From: Mycolicibacterium sp. 018/SC-01/001
GTDB taxonomy: Bacteria; Actinomycetota; Actinomycetes; Mycobacteriales; Mycobacteriaceae
Direction: 5' to 3'
Assembly (NCBI RefSeq): GCF_007096635.1
Contig: NZ_VKAA01000005.1
Span: 62,001 to 126,000, forward strand
Length of the DNA stretch: 64,000 nt
Shown here in pieces: positions 32,744-41,671 of this stretch (positions within the stretch are counted from its first letter, which is position 1; each line of letters starts with the position of its first letter). The translations under genes and the position numbers were made by a program. Below the pieces are notes generated by a model. The model was given only the letters and a program-made list of their open reading frames with translations. It had not been told where the DNA came from and made no database searches.

Positions 32744-33915
32744 GCGCCCGGTTTGCCGGATGCGACCACCCACATCGAGTAGTACTGTGCCCCACCGCCA
32801 TACGCGTGTCCGAGAGCCTTGCGCGCACCCGGCACCTGATGGTCTTCGCCCTTGCCCATCACCTGGATGGCGGACTCCGCAAACCGGATCATGCCGGAGG
32901 CGCCGATCGGGTTCGACGACAGCACCCCGCCCGACGGGTTGAACGGGATGCGCCCGCCGATGGCCGTCTCCCCGGCTTCGGTCAGCTTCCAGCCCTCACC
33001 CTCGGCCGCGAACCCGAGGCTCTCCAACCACATCGGCTCGTACCAGGAGAACGGGACGTACACCTCGGCGACGTCGATCTCGTCGATGGGGCTGGTGATG
33101 CCCGCGGCCTTCCACAGCGCCGCGGCCGCGTCGCGGCTGGCCTGCGGGTTGACCTGGTCACGGCCGGCGTAGGCCAGGGGCTCCGTCCGCAGCGCGGTCG
33201 CGTGTACCCAGGCGACCGGATGTCCCTCGGCGACACGGGCATCCGCGCTCGCCTCGTCGCCGATCACCATCGCGGCGGCGCCGTCCGACGACGGACACGT
33301 CTCGTCGTAGCGGATCGGATCCCACAGCATCGGCGACGACATCACCTTCTCCAGCGTGATGTCGGGCTGGTGCAGATGAGCCAGCGGGTTCTTCACCGCG
33401 TTGAGCCGATCCTTGACCGCGACCATCGCGCCGATGTGCGTCGGCGCTCCCGAACGACGGATGTAGGCGCGCACGTGCGGGGCGAAGTACCCGCCGGCGC
33501 CTGCGCCGACGGGTTTGGTGAACGGCACCGGAATGCTGAGCGCCCACATGGCATTGGACTCCGACTGCTTCTCCCACGCCATCGTCAGCACTCGCCGGTA
33601 CTTGCCGGACTGCACCAGGCTCGCGGCCACGACGGCCGTCGACCCGCCCACCGAGCCCGCGGTGTGCACGCGGATCAGCGGCTTGTTCGTTGCGCCGACG
33701 GCGTCGGCCATGAACAGCTCGGGCATCATGACGCCCTCGAAGAAATCCGGCGCCTTGCCCACCACGACGGCGTCGATGTCGGCGAACGTGACGCCCGCAT
33801 CGGCCAGTGCGCGGTCGATGGCCTCGCGCACCAGGCCGTTCATCGACACGTCGGTGCGCTTGGCGACGTACTTGGTCTGCCCGGTACCCAGGACCGCTGC
33901 CAGCTTCTTTGCCAT
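32740..33915 (-). CDS. ltp3: Thiolase-like lipid-transfer protein/aldol-lyase Ltp3
   Basis: A 391-residue thiolase-fold protein (SCP-x/lipid-transfer group), matching Rv3523. The segment HTAGSVGGSTAV (~83-94) stands where thiolases carry the nucleophilic Cys; no Cys is present there, which argues for a retro-aldol rather than a thiolytic role. In Rhodococcus, ltp3 and ltp4 are needed to cleave C24-branched sterol side chains and are described as aldol-lyases. It starts at ATG 33915, 2 bases after the ltp4 stop, in one operon with ltp4 and the DUF35 partner. Confidence 0.88.
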   Translation of the reverse strand: MAKKLAAVLGTGQTKYVAKRTDVSMNGLVREAIDRALADAGVTFADIDAVVVGKAPDFFEGVMMPELFMADAVGATNKPLIRVHTAGSVGGSTAVVAASLVQSGKYRRVLTMAWEKQSESNAMWALSIPVPFTKPVGAGAGGYFAPHVRAYIRRSGAPTHIGAMVAVKDRLNAVKNPLAHLHQPDITLEKVMSSPMLWDPIRYDETCPSSDGAAAMVIGDEASADARVAEGHPVAWVHATALRTEPLAYAGRDQVNPQASRDAAAALWKAAGITSPIDEIDVAEVYVPFSWYEPMWLESLGFAAEGEGWKLTEAGETAIGGRIPFNPSGGVLSSNPIGASGMIRFAESAIQVMGKGEDHQVPGARKALGHAYGGGAQYYSMWVVASGKPGA

Positions 33916-33917
33916 GG

Positions 33918-34976
33918 TTACTTGCCTTCCAGGACGGCGACCAGATTCTGTTGCAGCGCAGGACCACTCGTCGCATGCGCCAGCACTCGGGACGCCTCGC
34001 CGGCGAAGATGTGGCGGGCGGCCTCACCGATGCGCTCCAGGCCCGCCGAGAACATCGGGTTGGCGGCGAGCGCACCCCCGGTGGGGTTGATCGTCGTCGA
34101 ATCACCGAGTCCGATGGCTTCTTTGAGGATCAGGTGCTGATGGCTGAACGGGGCGTAGATCTCGGCGACCTCGATCGAGGAGGTGTCACCACCCGTTGCC
34201 GCCTGCGCCGAGGCCGCTGTGGACGGCGACGTGGTGAGGTCGCGTGCGCCCAGGACCGGTGTCTCGATGCGATGCTCGATGCCGGTGATCCAGGCGGGCC
34301 GCTCGCGTAGCTCCCGCGCCCGGTCGCCGGCGGCCAGCACGATCGCCGACGCGCCGTCGGTGATCGGTGCGATGTCGTGGCGACGCAACGGTTCCGCGAA
34401 GTAGGGCTGGTCGAGCAGTTCTTCGACACTGCTGCCGGACTGCAGCCGGTCGACGCGCGGCGCCGCCTGCTGGGCCTCCAGCGCCACCTGCGCCATCTGC
34501 TCGGCCGTCCACGCGCCCGCATCCAGACCGAGGCGGGCCTGCAGGCCGGCCATGCTCACCGAATCCGGCCACAGCGGCGCCACCGTGTACGGGTCGGTCT
34601 GCAGAGCCAGCACCCGACGCAGCGTGCCCGCGCTGGACTTACCGAAGCCGTACACCAGTGCCGTCTCCACCTCGCCGGTGAGGATCTTGATGTAGGCCTC
34701 GTACAGCGCCCACGCCGCATCCATCTCGACGTGCGATTCGTTGATCGGCGGTACGGCGCCGATCGAGTCGATCGCCGAGATGAACGAGAAGGCGCGGCCG
34801 GCAAGGTAATCCGAGGAACCCGAGCACCAGAAGCCGACGTCGGACTTGGTGATGCCGAGCTCGTCGTAGATCGATGCGAAACACGGCATCAGCATCTCGA
34901 CGCCGTTGGTGGTGCCGTCGGTGCGGCGCACGTGCGGTGCATGTGCGAACCCGACGACTGCTACGTCTGTTGTCAT
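33918..34976 (-). CDS. ltp4: Thiolase-like lipid-transfer protein/aldol-lyase Ltp4
   Basis: A 352-residue thiolase-fold protein matching Rv3522. In the region aligned with the catalytic Cys of thiolases it reads SHVEMDAAWALYEA, again without Cys, and the C-terminal motif is AHATSGPALQQNLV rather than the usual CxG. It is therefore likely a retro-aldolase acting with Ltp3 on 24-branched sterol CoA thioesters. It is preceded by a DUF35 gene 9 bases upstream; thiolase-fold aldolases of this kind commonly need a DUF35 partner. ATG 34976. Confidence 0.87.
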   Translation of the reverse strand: MTTDVAVVGFAHAPHVRRTDGTTNGVEMLMPCFASIYDELGITKSDVGFWCSGSSDYLAGRAFSFISAIDSIGAVPPINESHVEMDAAWALYEAYIKILTGEVETALVYGFGKSSAGTLRRVLALQTDPYTVAPLWPDSVSMAGLQARLGLDAGAWTAEQMAQVALEAQQAAPRVDRLQSGSSVEELLDQPYFAEPLRRHDIAPITDGASAIVLAAGDRARELRERPAWITGIEHRIETPVLGARDLTTSPSTAASAQAATGGDTSSIEVAEIYAPFSHQHLILKEAIGLGDSTTINPTGGALAANPMFSAGLERIGEAARHIFAGEASRVLAHATSGPALQQNLVAVLEGK

Positions 34977-34985
34977 GAGTGCCCC

Positions 34986-35978
34986 TCAGAGGTGATGCTT
35001 GTAGGAGTCGTACTCGGCGTCGGGTTCGCCGGTCGGCCGGAAGTACTCGATGTTGTCGATGCCCAGGCCCCACTGATCTTGCGGCTTCCACACCGCCTCG
35101 ACGCGCATCCCCATGCGGACCTTGTCCGCCTCGATGTCCGAGACCAGGTGCAGCACGGGGATGTCGGCCCCGTCGAGCAGCACATAGGCCGCGACGTACG
35201 GCGGCTTGATGCGCTGGCCCGCGAACGGGATGTTGATGATCGCGAACGTCGTGACGGTGCCCTTGTCGGACACCTCGATGAACTGGTCGAGCGGTTGACC
35301 GGTGGCTGGATTGGCTTCCTTCGGTGGGAAATACACCTTGCCGTCGTCCCCGGACCGCGCACCGAGAAGCGTCCCTTTTTCCAGGGCGCGCAGGAACGTG
35401 CTCTCGGGAAACGATGCGGTGTGCTGGATCTCGATCGCCGACGGCGAGATCACCATCGTCACCGGATCGAGGCCCTCGGCGGGGGCCGGCGTCTCTTCGG
35501 GCTCGTCGCCGAGGTCGAAGTACGCGATGTCGGTGATCGCGCCGACGGTCTCGTCAGCCCAGTGCACGTGTACGCGAGCCCCGGTGCTCACCGCGTCGGG
35601 TCCGTCGGCGGCGACAGCGTGCAGCATCGCGGTGTCGGCGCCGTCGAGGCGGATCAGCGCCCACGCGAACGGCCGGTCCAGCGGTTGGCCCTCCAGCGGG
35701 TGGTTCTGCCACGTCCAGGAGAGCACCGTGCCGACGCTGGACACGTCGACGACCTCGGTCAGGGCCTCGGAGGTGACGGGGTCATACTCAGCGGGCGGAA
35801 CGTGGACCCGGCCGTCGGAACCACGCACCCCGACAACGCGTCGCTCACGCAGAGCGGTGAAGAATTCGCCGAGGAGTGGTCCCACTGAACGGGTGTAGTC
35901 GAACGACAGCCTCAGAGGCGCGGAGAGCGGCGCCTCATGGGGATCGATCTGCACCGGACTGCTTTGGCTGGTGGTCAC
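34986..35978 (-). CDS. Tandem DUF35 OB-fold protein (Rv3521-like), partner of Ltp4/Ltp3
   Basis: A 330-residue protein with two DUF35-type OB-fold modules (about residues 70-150 and 220-310: GTVLSWTWQNHP...PFAWALIRLDGAD and GTVTTFAIINIPF...PYVAAYVLLDGADIPVLHLV). The zinc-ribbon Cys residues usual in DUF35 proteins are absent. GTG 35978 is the start, about 7 bases after a -10-like TCTACT and 9 bases from the KstR operator, so a leaderless message is likely; further upstream the frame only runs antisense to the LLM gene. It matches Rv3521 and heads the operon with ltp4, ltp3 and an LLM oxidoreductase. Confidence 0.82.
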   Translation of the reverse strand: MTTSQSSPVQIDPHEAPLSAPLRLSFDYTRSVGPLLGEFFTALRERRVVGVRGSDGRVHVPPAEYDPVTSEALTEVVDVSSVGTVLSWTWQNHPLEGQPLDRPFAWALIRLDGADTAMLHAVAADGPDAVSTGARVHVHWADETVGAITDIAYFDLGDEPEETPAPAEGLDPVTMVISPSAIEIQHTASFPESTFLRALEKGTLLGARSGDDGKVYFPPKEANPATGQPLDQFIEVSDKGTVTTFAIINIPFAGQRIKPPYVAAYVLLDGADIPVLHLVSDIEADKVRMGMRVEAVWKPQDQWGLGIDNIEYFRPTGEPDAEYDSYKHHL

Positions 35979-35987
35979 GGCATCGAG

Positions 35988-36001
35988 TAGAACAGGTTCT
36001 A
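35988..36001. promoter_or_regulatory. KstR operator between the DUF35 gene and the LLM gene
   Basis: TAGAACAGGTTCTA matches the KstR consensus exactly and lies between divergent genes starting at 35978 (minus) and 36037 (plus). Confidence 0.9.
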
Positions 36002-36036
36002 AGAATGGTTTCAAGAACGGGTGTGGAGGCGACCGC

Positions 36037-37068
36037 ATGAAGTTGGGATTGCAGCTCGGATACTGGGGCGCGCAGCCGCCGGAGAACCACGCCGAACTGG
36101 TCGCAGCCGCCGAGGACGCGGGTTTCGACACGGTGTTCACCGCCGAGGCGTGGGGCTCCGACGCGTACACGCCGCTGGCGTGGTGGGGCCGCGAAACCAG
36201 CCGGATGCGGCTCGGCACGTCGGTCATCCAGCTCTCGGCCCGCACCCCGACCGCGTGTGCGATGGCGGCGCTGACGCTGGACCACCTCTCCGGTGGCAGG
36301 CACATCCTGGGGCTGGGTGTGTCGGGGCCGCAGGTCGTCGAGGGCTGGTACGGCGCGAAGTTCCCCAAGCCGCTGGCCCGCACCCGCGAATACGTCGACA
36401 TCCTGCGCCAGGTCTGGGCGAGGGAGGCGCCCGTGCACAGCGACGGTCCGCACTATCCGCTGCCGCTGACCGGCGAGGGCACCACCGGCCTGGGCAAGAA
36501 CCTCAAGCCCATCACCCATCCGCTGCGCGCCGACATCCCCGTCATGCTGGGTGCCGAGGGGCCCAAGAACGTCGCGCTGGCCGCGGAGATCTGCGACGGC
36601 TGGCTGCCGATCTTCTACTCGCCGCGCATCGCGTCGATGTACAACGAGTGGCTCGACGAGGGCTTCGCGCGGCCCGGGGCGCGCCGCACCCGGGAGACGT
36701 TCGAGATCTGCGCGACGGCGCAGGTCGTCGTCACCGACGACCGGCCCGCGATCATGGAGCTGATGAAGCCGCACCTGGCGCTCTACATGGGCGGTATGGG
36801 TGCCGAGGACACCAACTTCCACGCCGACGTGTACCGCCGGATGGGCTACGCCGAGGTGGTCGACGACGTGACGAAGCTCTTCCGGAGTGACCGGAAAGAC
36901 GAAGCGGCGAAGATCATTCCCGATGAGTTGGTCGACGACTCGGCGATCGTCGGCGATCTGGCCTACGTGCAGCAGCAGATCAAGGCCTGGGAGGCTGCCG
37001 GGGTGACGATGATGGTCGTCGGCGCCCGGTCGACCGAGCAGATCCGCGACCTCGCCGCGCTGGTGTAG
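36037..37068 (+). CDS. F420-dependent LLM oxidoreductase (Rv3520c-like)
   Basis: A 343-residue luciferase-like TIM-barrel protein, starting at ATG 36037 with GGAGG 8 bases upstream. MKLGLQLGYWGAQPPENHAELVAAAEDAGFDTVFTAEAWGSDAYTPLAWWG and SGGRHILGLGVSGPQVVEGWYG are typical of mycobacterial F420-binding LLM enzymes. It corresponds to Rv3520c and is divergent from the DUF35 gene, as in M. tuberculosis. It presumably uses reduced F420 on a sterol-derived intermediate; the reaction is unknown. Confidence 0.86.
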   Translation: MKLGLQLGYWGAQPPENHAELVAAAEDAGFDTVFTAEAWGSDAYTPLAWWGRETSRMRLGTSVIQLSARTPTACAMAALTLDHLSGGRHILGLGVSGPQVVEGWYGAKFPKPLARTREYVDILRQVWAREAPVHSDGPHYPLPLTGEGTTGLGKNLKPITHPLRADIPVMLGAEGPKNVALAAEICDGWLPIFYSPRIASMYNEWLDEGFARPGARRTRETFEICATAQVVVTDDRPAIMELMKPHLALYMGGMGAEDTNFHADVYRRMGYAEVVDDVTKLFRSDRKDEAAKIIPDELVDDSAIVGDLAYVQQQIKAWEAAGVTMMVVGARSTEQIRDLAALV

Positions 37069-37087
37069 ACAGATCTTGCTGACTGTC

Positions 37088-37101
37088 TAGAACACGTTCT
37101 A
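37088..37101. promoter_or_regulatory. KstR operator upstream of the Rv3519-like gene and cyp142
   Basis: TAGAACACGTTCTA is an exact, palindromic consensus match. TAGATT (37100-37105) overlaps its end and fits a -10 with the GTG start 6 bases downstream, a leaderless arrangement. Confidence 0.9.
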
Positions 37102-37111
37102 GATTGGCGGT

Positions 37112-37828
37112 GTGAGCCAACACACGATCCAGGGCACCGTGCTGACGATGCCGGTGCGCGTTCGCACCGCACATCAGCACACGGCGATGTTCGTCGTCGA
37201 CGCCGATGCCGCGCAGCGGATGATCGACTACAGCGGGCTGCGGGTGTGCCGTTTCCTCGGTGGTCGCGCGATGGTCGTGTTGATGCTGATGCGCTACGAG
37301 GATACAGATCTCGGGCAGTACTGGGAGTACGGCACCAACGTGATGGTGAATCCGCCGGGCTCTGATGCCACAGGTTTCGCCGCGCTGCAGTCGGCCGGCG
37401 CGTTCGTGCACCACCTCCCCGTGGACCAGTCGTTCACGTTGGAGGCGGGCCGCACGATCTGGGGATACCCGAAGGTCATGGCGGACTTCACCATTCGTGA
37501 CGGCCGGCGCTACGGATTCGACGTCGCCATCGACGGTGCGCACGTGATCTCGATGGACTTCGCGCCGGGACTGCCGGTGCCCACGCGGTTCACCTCACGC
37601 CCCCAGGTGCATTCGACGTACTCCTACGCCGACGGCGTGATCCGGGAGACGCCGGGGGAGATGCGGATGACGGGCGTGCGTTACCGCCCCGGCGGCGTGC
37701 GCGTCCGGCTGGGCACCCACCCCTACGCTGCCGAACTCGCAGCACTGGGATTGCCGAAACGCGCCCTGGTGTCCAGTTCGGCTGCCAACGTGGACATGAC
37801 CTTCGCCGACGCCAAGGAGATCGCGTGA
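37112..37828 (+). CDS. Acetoacetate decarboxylase-fold protein (Rv3519-like)
   Basis: A 238-residue protein starting at GTG 37112, probably leaderless. It has the acetoacetate decarboxylase (ADC) superfamily pattern: FLGGRAMVVLMLMRYEDTDLGQYWEYGTNVMV, then TIWGYPKVMADFTIRDGRRYGFDV, where the Lys of GYPK occupies the place of the ADC Schiff-base lysine. It corresponds to Rv3519, a KstR-regulon gene of unknown activity. Its stop overlaps the cyp142 start by 4 bases, so a role in the same side-chain step is plausible. Confidence 0.82.
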   Translation: MSQHTIQGTVLTMPVRVRTAHQHTAMFVVDADAAQRMIDYSGLRVCRFLGGRAMVVLMLMRYEDTDLGQYWEYGTNVMVNPPGSDATGFAALQSAGAFVHHLPVDQSFTLEAGRTIWGYPKVMADFTIRDGRRYGFDVAIDGAHVISMDFAPGLPVPTRFTSRPQVHSTYSYADGVIRETPGEMRMTGVRYRPGGVRVRLGTHPYAAELAALGLPKRALVSSSAANVDMTFADAKEIA

Positions 37829-39045
37829 CTGCTATGCAGATGGGCGTTGCCCCCGCCAAGCCCGACGTCGATCTGGCCGACGGCAACTTCTACGCCGACG
37901 GCCGTGCCGCGCGCGAAGCGTACGCGTGGATGCGGGCCAACCAGCCGGTGTTCCGCGACCGCAACGGGCTGGCCGCCGCCACCACCTACCAGGCGGTGCT
38001 GGACGCGGAACGCAGCCCCGAATTGTTCTCCAGCACAGGCGGAATCCGGCCCGACCAGCCGGGCATGCCGTACATGATCGACATGGACGATCCCGCACAC
38101 ATTTTGCGGCGCAAGCTGGTCAATTCCGGCTTCACGCGTAAGCGCGTGATGGACAAGGTGCCCTCGATCGAGCGGCTCTGCGACACGCTCATCGATGCGG
38201 TGTGCGAGCGTGGGGAGGCGGACTTCGTCCGTGACATCGCCGCGCCGCTGCCGATGGCCGTCATCGGTGACATGCTGGGTGTGCTGCCGTCTGAGCGCGA
38301 CAAGCTGCTGGAATGGTCCGACGACCTGGTGTGCGGACTGTCCTCCACGGTCGACGAGCAGACGATCCAGAAGCTGATGGACACGTTCGCCGCCTACACG
38401 GCCTTCACGATGGAGACAATCGCCGACCGCCGTGCGAACCCGTCCGACGATCTGTTCTCGGTGCTGGTGAACGCCGAGGTCGAAGGCCAGAAGATGAGCG
38501 ACGACGAGATCGTCTTCGAGACATTGCTGATCCTCATCGGTGGCGACGAGACCACTCGGCACACCCTGTCCGGTGGGACCGAACAGCTGCTGCGGCACCA
38601 GGATCAGTGGCAACGGCTGACGGCGGACCTCGATTTGCTGCCGGGCGCGATCGAGGAGACGTTGCGCTGGACGTCGCCGGTGAAGAACATGTGCCGGACG
38701 CTGACCGCCGACACCGAGTTCCACGGCACGGCGCTGAGCGCCGGCGAGAAGATCATGCTGATGTTCGAATCGGCCAACTTCGACGAGTCCGTGTTCGACG
38801 ATCCGCAGAACTTCCGGATCGATCGAAACCCGAACAGCCACCTGGCTTTCGGCTTCGGCACGCACTTCTGCCTGGGCAACCAGCTGGCACGCCTCGAGCT
38901 GAAGATCATGATGACCAAGGTGCTCACGCGGCTGCCGGATCTGCGGCTGGCCGACGAGGGCATGCTGCCGCTGCGGCCAGCGAACTTCGTCAGTGGGCTG
39001 GAGTCGATGCCGGTGGTGTTCACGCCGTCGGCGAAGGTGCTCTGA
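37825..39045 (+). CDS. cyp142: Cytochrome P450 CYP142, sterol C26/C27 oxidase
   Basis: A 406-residue P450, very close to CYP142A1 (Rv3518c), which oxidises the terminal methyl of the cholesterol side chain to the carboxylate. The I-helix is LLILIGGDETTRH, ExxR is in ETLRW, and the haem loop FGFGTHFCLGNQ has the Cys ligand at about residue 349. It starts at GTG 37825 in a GTGA overlap, with AAGGAG 5 bases upstream; ATG 37834 is also possible. It needs a ferredoxin, for which fdxD in this window is a candidate. Confidence 0.94.
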   Translation: MTAMQMGVAPAKPDVDLADGNFYADGRAAREAYAWMRANQPVFRDRNGLAAATTYQAVLDAERSPELFSSTGGIRPDQPGMPYMIDMDDPAHILRRKLVNSGFTRKRVMDKVPSIERLCDTLIDAVCERGEADFVRDIAAPLPMAVIGDMLGVLPSERDKLLEWSDDLVCGLSSTVDEQTIQKLMDTFAAYTAFTMETIADRRANPSDDLFSVLVNAEVEGQKMSDDEIVFETLLILIGGDETTRHTLSGGTEQLLRHQDQWQRLTADLDLLPGAIEETLRWTSPVKNMCRTLTADTEFHGTALSAGEKIMLMFESANFDESVFDDPQNFRIDRNPNSHLAFGFGTHFCLGNQLARLELKIMMTKVLTRLPDLRLADEGMLPLRPANFVSGLESMPVVFTPSAKVL

Positions 39046-39062
39046 CACCTCACCCCCGCCGC

Positions 39063-39119
39063 CGAGTGTGCGTCGCTATACGCCCGCCGCGGCGAGTCGC
39101 GGATGACGCGGCACACTCG
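39063..39119. terminator. Bidirectional hairpin between cyp142 and echA19
   Basis: CGAGTGTGCGTC (39063-39074) can pair imperfectly with GACGCGGCACACTCG (39105-39119); GAGTGTGC/GCACACTC is the perfect core. The loop is about 30 bases and self-complementary in part. It lies between convergent genes. Confidence 0.55.
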
Positions 39120-39132
39120 CGGCCAGGGGCGG

Positions 39133-39942
39133 TTACTTCATCTGCCAGACTGGGGCGCGCTTCTCCTTGAACGCCCGCGGGCCCTCCTTGGCGTCCTCGG
39201 AGAGGAACACCGGGATGCCGTTGGCCGTATCGGGCTTGAACGCCTCCTCCTCGTGCATGCCCTCGGTCTCGCGGATGGTCTTCAGGATCGCCTGCACCGC
39301 GAGCGGGCCGTTGTTGTTGATCACCTCGGCGATCTCGAGCGCCTTGTCCAGCGCGCCGCCGTCGGGCACCACATGCCCGATCAAGCCGTAGGACAGGGCT
39401 TCGGCGGCGGTGATGTGGCGGCCGGTCAGCAGCAGATCGCACGCGATCGTGTACGGGATCTGGCGCACCAGTCGCACGGCCGAGCCACCCATCGGGTACA
39501 GGCTCCACTTCGCCTCGGAGATACCGAACTTCGCGCTCTCGCCGGCGACGCGGATGTCGGTGCCCTGCAGGATCTCGGTGCCGCCGGCGATCGCCGGGCC
39601 CTCGACCGCAGCGATCAACGGCTTGGTCAGACGCCGGCCCTTCAGCAGCGCAGGAATCGCGGAGGGGTCGTAGCTGCCGTCTTTGAACGAGTCACCCGGC
39701 GGCTTCTTCGACGCCGTCTTGAGGTCCATGCCCGCACAGAAGTAGCCGCCGGCGCCCGTCAGGATGCACGTCCGGATCTCCGGATCGGAGTCCACCCGGT
39801 CCCACGCCTCGACCATGATCGCCATCATCTCGCCCGAGAGCGCGTTGCGTGCCTCGGGCCGGTTCATCGTGACGATCAGCGTGTGTCCACGCTGCTCGAC
39901 CAGGCAGTCGGGCTGCTCATCGGAATTCTGCGCGTCACTCAC
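39133..39942 (-). CDS. echA19: Steroid-CoA enoyl-CoA hydratase EchA19
   Basis: A 269-residue crotonase-fold hydratase, matching Rv3516. The oxyanion-hole segments [13 protein letters not shown] and [20 protein letters not shown] and the catalytic Glu region [12 protein letters not shown] are in place. EchA19 hydrates side-chain enoyl-CoA intermediates of cholesterol. It starts at GTG 39942 with AAGGCGG about 9 bases upstream and shares a KstR operator with the divergent fadD19. It appears to be monocistronic, with a hairpin on its 3' side. Confidence 0.92.
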   Translation of the reverse strand: MSDAQNSDEQPDCLVEQRGHTLIVTMNRPEARNALSGEMMAIMVEAWDRVDSDPEIRTCILTGAGGYFCAGMDLKTASKKPPGDSFKDGSYDPSAIPALLKGRRLTKPLIAAVEGPAIAGGTEILQGTDIRVAGESAKFGISEAKWSLYPMGGSAVRLVRQIPYTIACDLLLTGRHITAAEALSYGLIGHVVPDGGALDKALEIAEVINNNGPLAVQAILKTIRETEGMHEEEAFKPDTANGIPVFLSEDAKEGPRAFKEKRAPVWQMK

Positions 39943-39988
39943 AGATCAGGCCGCCTTCCAGCGTCGTTGCCACAGACTTGTCTGGAAA

Positions 39989-40002
39989 TGTAACACGTTC
40001 TA
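39989..40002. promoter_or_regulatory. KstR operator between echA19 and fadD19
   Basis: TGTAACACGTTCTA is an exact consensus match. TAGTTT (40001-40006) overlaps its end and could be the -10 for fadD19, with GTG 6 bases downstream. Confidence 0.9.
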
Positions 40003-40012
40003 GTTTAGAGCC

Positions 40013-41665
40013 GTGGCCCTCAACATCGCCGATCTCGCCGAGCACGCCATCGACGCCGTGCCTGACCGCGTCGCCCTGATCTCGGGCGACCAGACGCTCA
40101 CCTATGCCGAGCTGGAGGAGAAAGCGAACAGGCTCGCGCACTACCTGCTCGACCAGGGCGTCAAGAAGGACGACAAGGTCGGGCTGTACTGCCGCAACCG
40201 CATCGAGATCGTCATCGGCATGCTCGGCATCATCAAGGCCGGCGCGATCCTGGTCAACGTCAACTTCCGCTACGTCGAGGGCGAGCTGAAGTACCTGTTC
40301 GACAACTCCGACATGGTCGCGCTCATCCACGAGCGGCGCTATGCCGACCGCGTCGCCAACGTGCTCCCCGAGACACCGAACGTGCGCACGATCCTTGTCG
40401 TCGAAGACGGAACCGACGATGACTACCAGCGGTACGGCGGCGTCGAGTTCTACTCCGCGCTCGAGCAGGGCTCGCCGGAGCGCGGCTTCGGCCCGCGCAG
40501 CGAAGACGACATCTACCTGCTCTACACCGGAGGCACCACCGGTTTCCCCAAGGGCGTGATGTGGCGCCACGAGGACATCTACCGAGTCCTGTTCGGCGGC
40601 ACCGACTTCGCCACGGGTGAGCCGATCGCCGACGAGTACGACCTGGCCAAGCAGGCCGTCGCGAACCCACCGATGGTGCGCTATCCGATCCCGCCGATGA
40701 TCCACGGCGCCACGCAGTCGGCCACCTGGATGGCACTGTTCAGCGGCCAGACCACGGTGCTGGTGCCGGAGTTCGACGCCGACGCGGTGTGGCGCACGAT
40801 CCACGAACACAAGGTGAATCTGCTGTTCTTCACCGGGGATGCGATGGCCCGCCCGCTGCTCGACGCGCTGCTCGCCCACCAGGACGCGGGTAACCAGTAC
40901 GACCTGGACTCGCTGTTCCTGCTCGCCAGTACCGCGGCGCTCTTCTCGACCAGCCTGAAGGAGAAGTTCCTCGAGCTGCTGCCCAACCGCATCATCACCG
41001 ATTCGATCGGCTCCTCGGAGACCGGTTTCGGTGGCACCAGCGTGGTGGCCAAGGGCCAGTCCCACACCGGCGGCCCGCGCGTGACGATCGACAAGAACAC
41101 CAAGGTGCTCGACGAGGACGGCAACGAGGTCGAGCCGGGATCGGGTAAACGCGGCATCATCGCCAAGTGCGGGCACATCCCGGTCGGTTACTTCAAGGAC
41201 GAGAAGAAGACGGCCGAGACGTTCCGTACGTATCACGGCGTGCGGTATGCGATTCCGGGCGATTACGCCGAGGTGGAGGCCGACGGCACCGTGACGATGC
41301 TGGGCCGCGGATCGGTGTCCATCAATTCCGGTGGCGAGAAGATCTACCCCGAAGAGGTGGAGGCCGCGCTCAAGGGGCACCCCGACGTGTTCGACGCCCT
41401 CGTCGTCGGTGTGCCCGACCCGCGATTCGGGCAGCACGTCGCCGCGGTGGTGCACGCCCGCGAGGGAAGCAAGCCGACGTTGGCGGATCTCGATGCGTTC
41501 GTGCGCAGCGAGATCGCCGGGTACAAGGTGCCGCGCAGCCTGTGGCTGGTCGACGAGGTGAAGCGTTCCCCGGCAGGCAAACCCGACTATCGCTGGGCCA
41601 AGGACGTGACCGAGGCGCGGCCGGCCGACGAAGTCCACTCCAAGCACGTCGCCACCAGCTCCTAG
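40013..41665 (+). CDS. fadD19: Steroid-24-oyl/26-oyl CoA ligase FadD19
   Basis: A 550-residue acyl-CoA synthetase matching Rv3515c. The AMP-binding motif is LLYTGGTTGFPKGVMW (~169-184); DYAEVEADGTVTMLGRGSVSINSGGEKIYPEEVE and the C-terminal catalytic Lys in RSPAGKPDYRW are present. FadD19 activates sterol side-chain acids, and in Rhodococcus it is essential for C24-branched sterols such as sitosterol, which agrees with ltp3/ltp4 nearby. GTG 40013 has no ribosome site and lies 6 bases after a -10-like element, so it is probably leaderless. It leads an operon with the flavin oxidoreductase and ilvX. Confidence 0.93.
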   Translation: MALNIADLAEHAIDAVPDRVALISGDQTLTYAELEEKANRLAHYLLDQGVKKDDKVGLYCRNRIEIVIGMLGIIKAGAILVNVNFRYVEGELKYLFDNSDMVALIHERRYADRVANVLPETPNVRTILVVEDGTDDDYQRYGGVEFYSALEQGSPERGFGPRSEDDIYLLYTGGTTGFPKGVMWRHEDIYRVLFGGTDFATGEPIADEYDLAKQAVANPPMVRYPIPPMIHGATQSATWMALFSGQTTVLVPEFDADAVWRTIHEHKVNLLFFTGDAMARPLLDALLAHQDAGNQYDLDSLFLLASTAALFSTSLKEKFLELLPNRIITDSIGSSETGFGGTSVVAKGQSHTGGPRVTIDKNTKVLDEDGNEVEPGSGKRGIIAKCGHIPVGYFKDEKKTAETFRTYHGVRYAIPGDYAEVEADGTVTMLGRGSVSINSGGEKIYPEEVEAALKGHPDVFDALVVGVPDPRFGQHVAAVVHAREGSKPTLADLDAFVRSEIAGYKVPRSLWLVDEVKRSPAGKPDYRWAKDVTEARPADEVHSKHVATSS

Positions 41666-41671
41666 GCAGGA

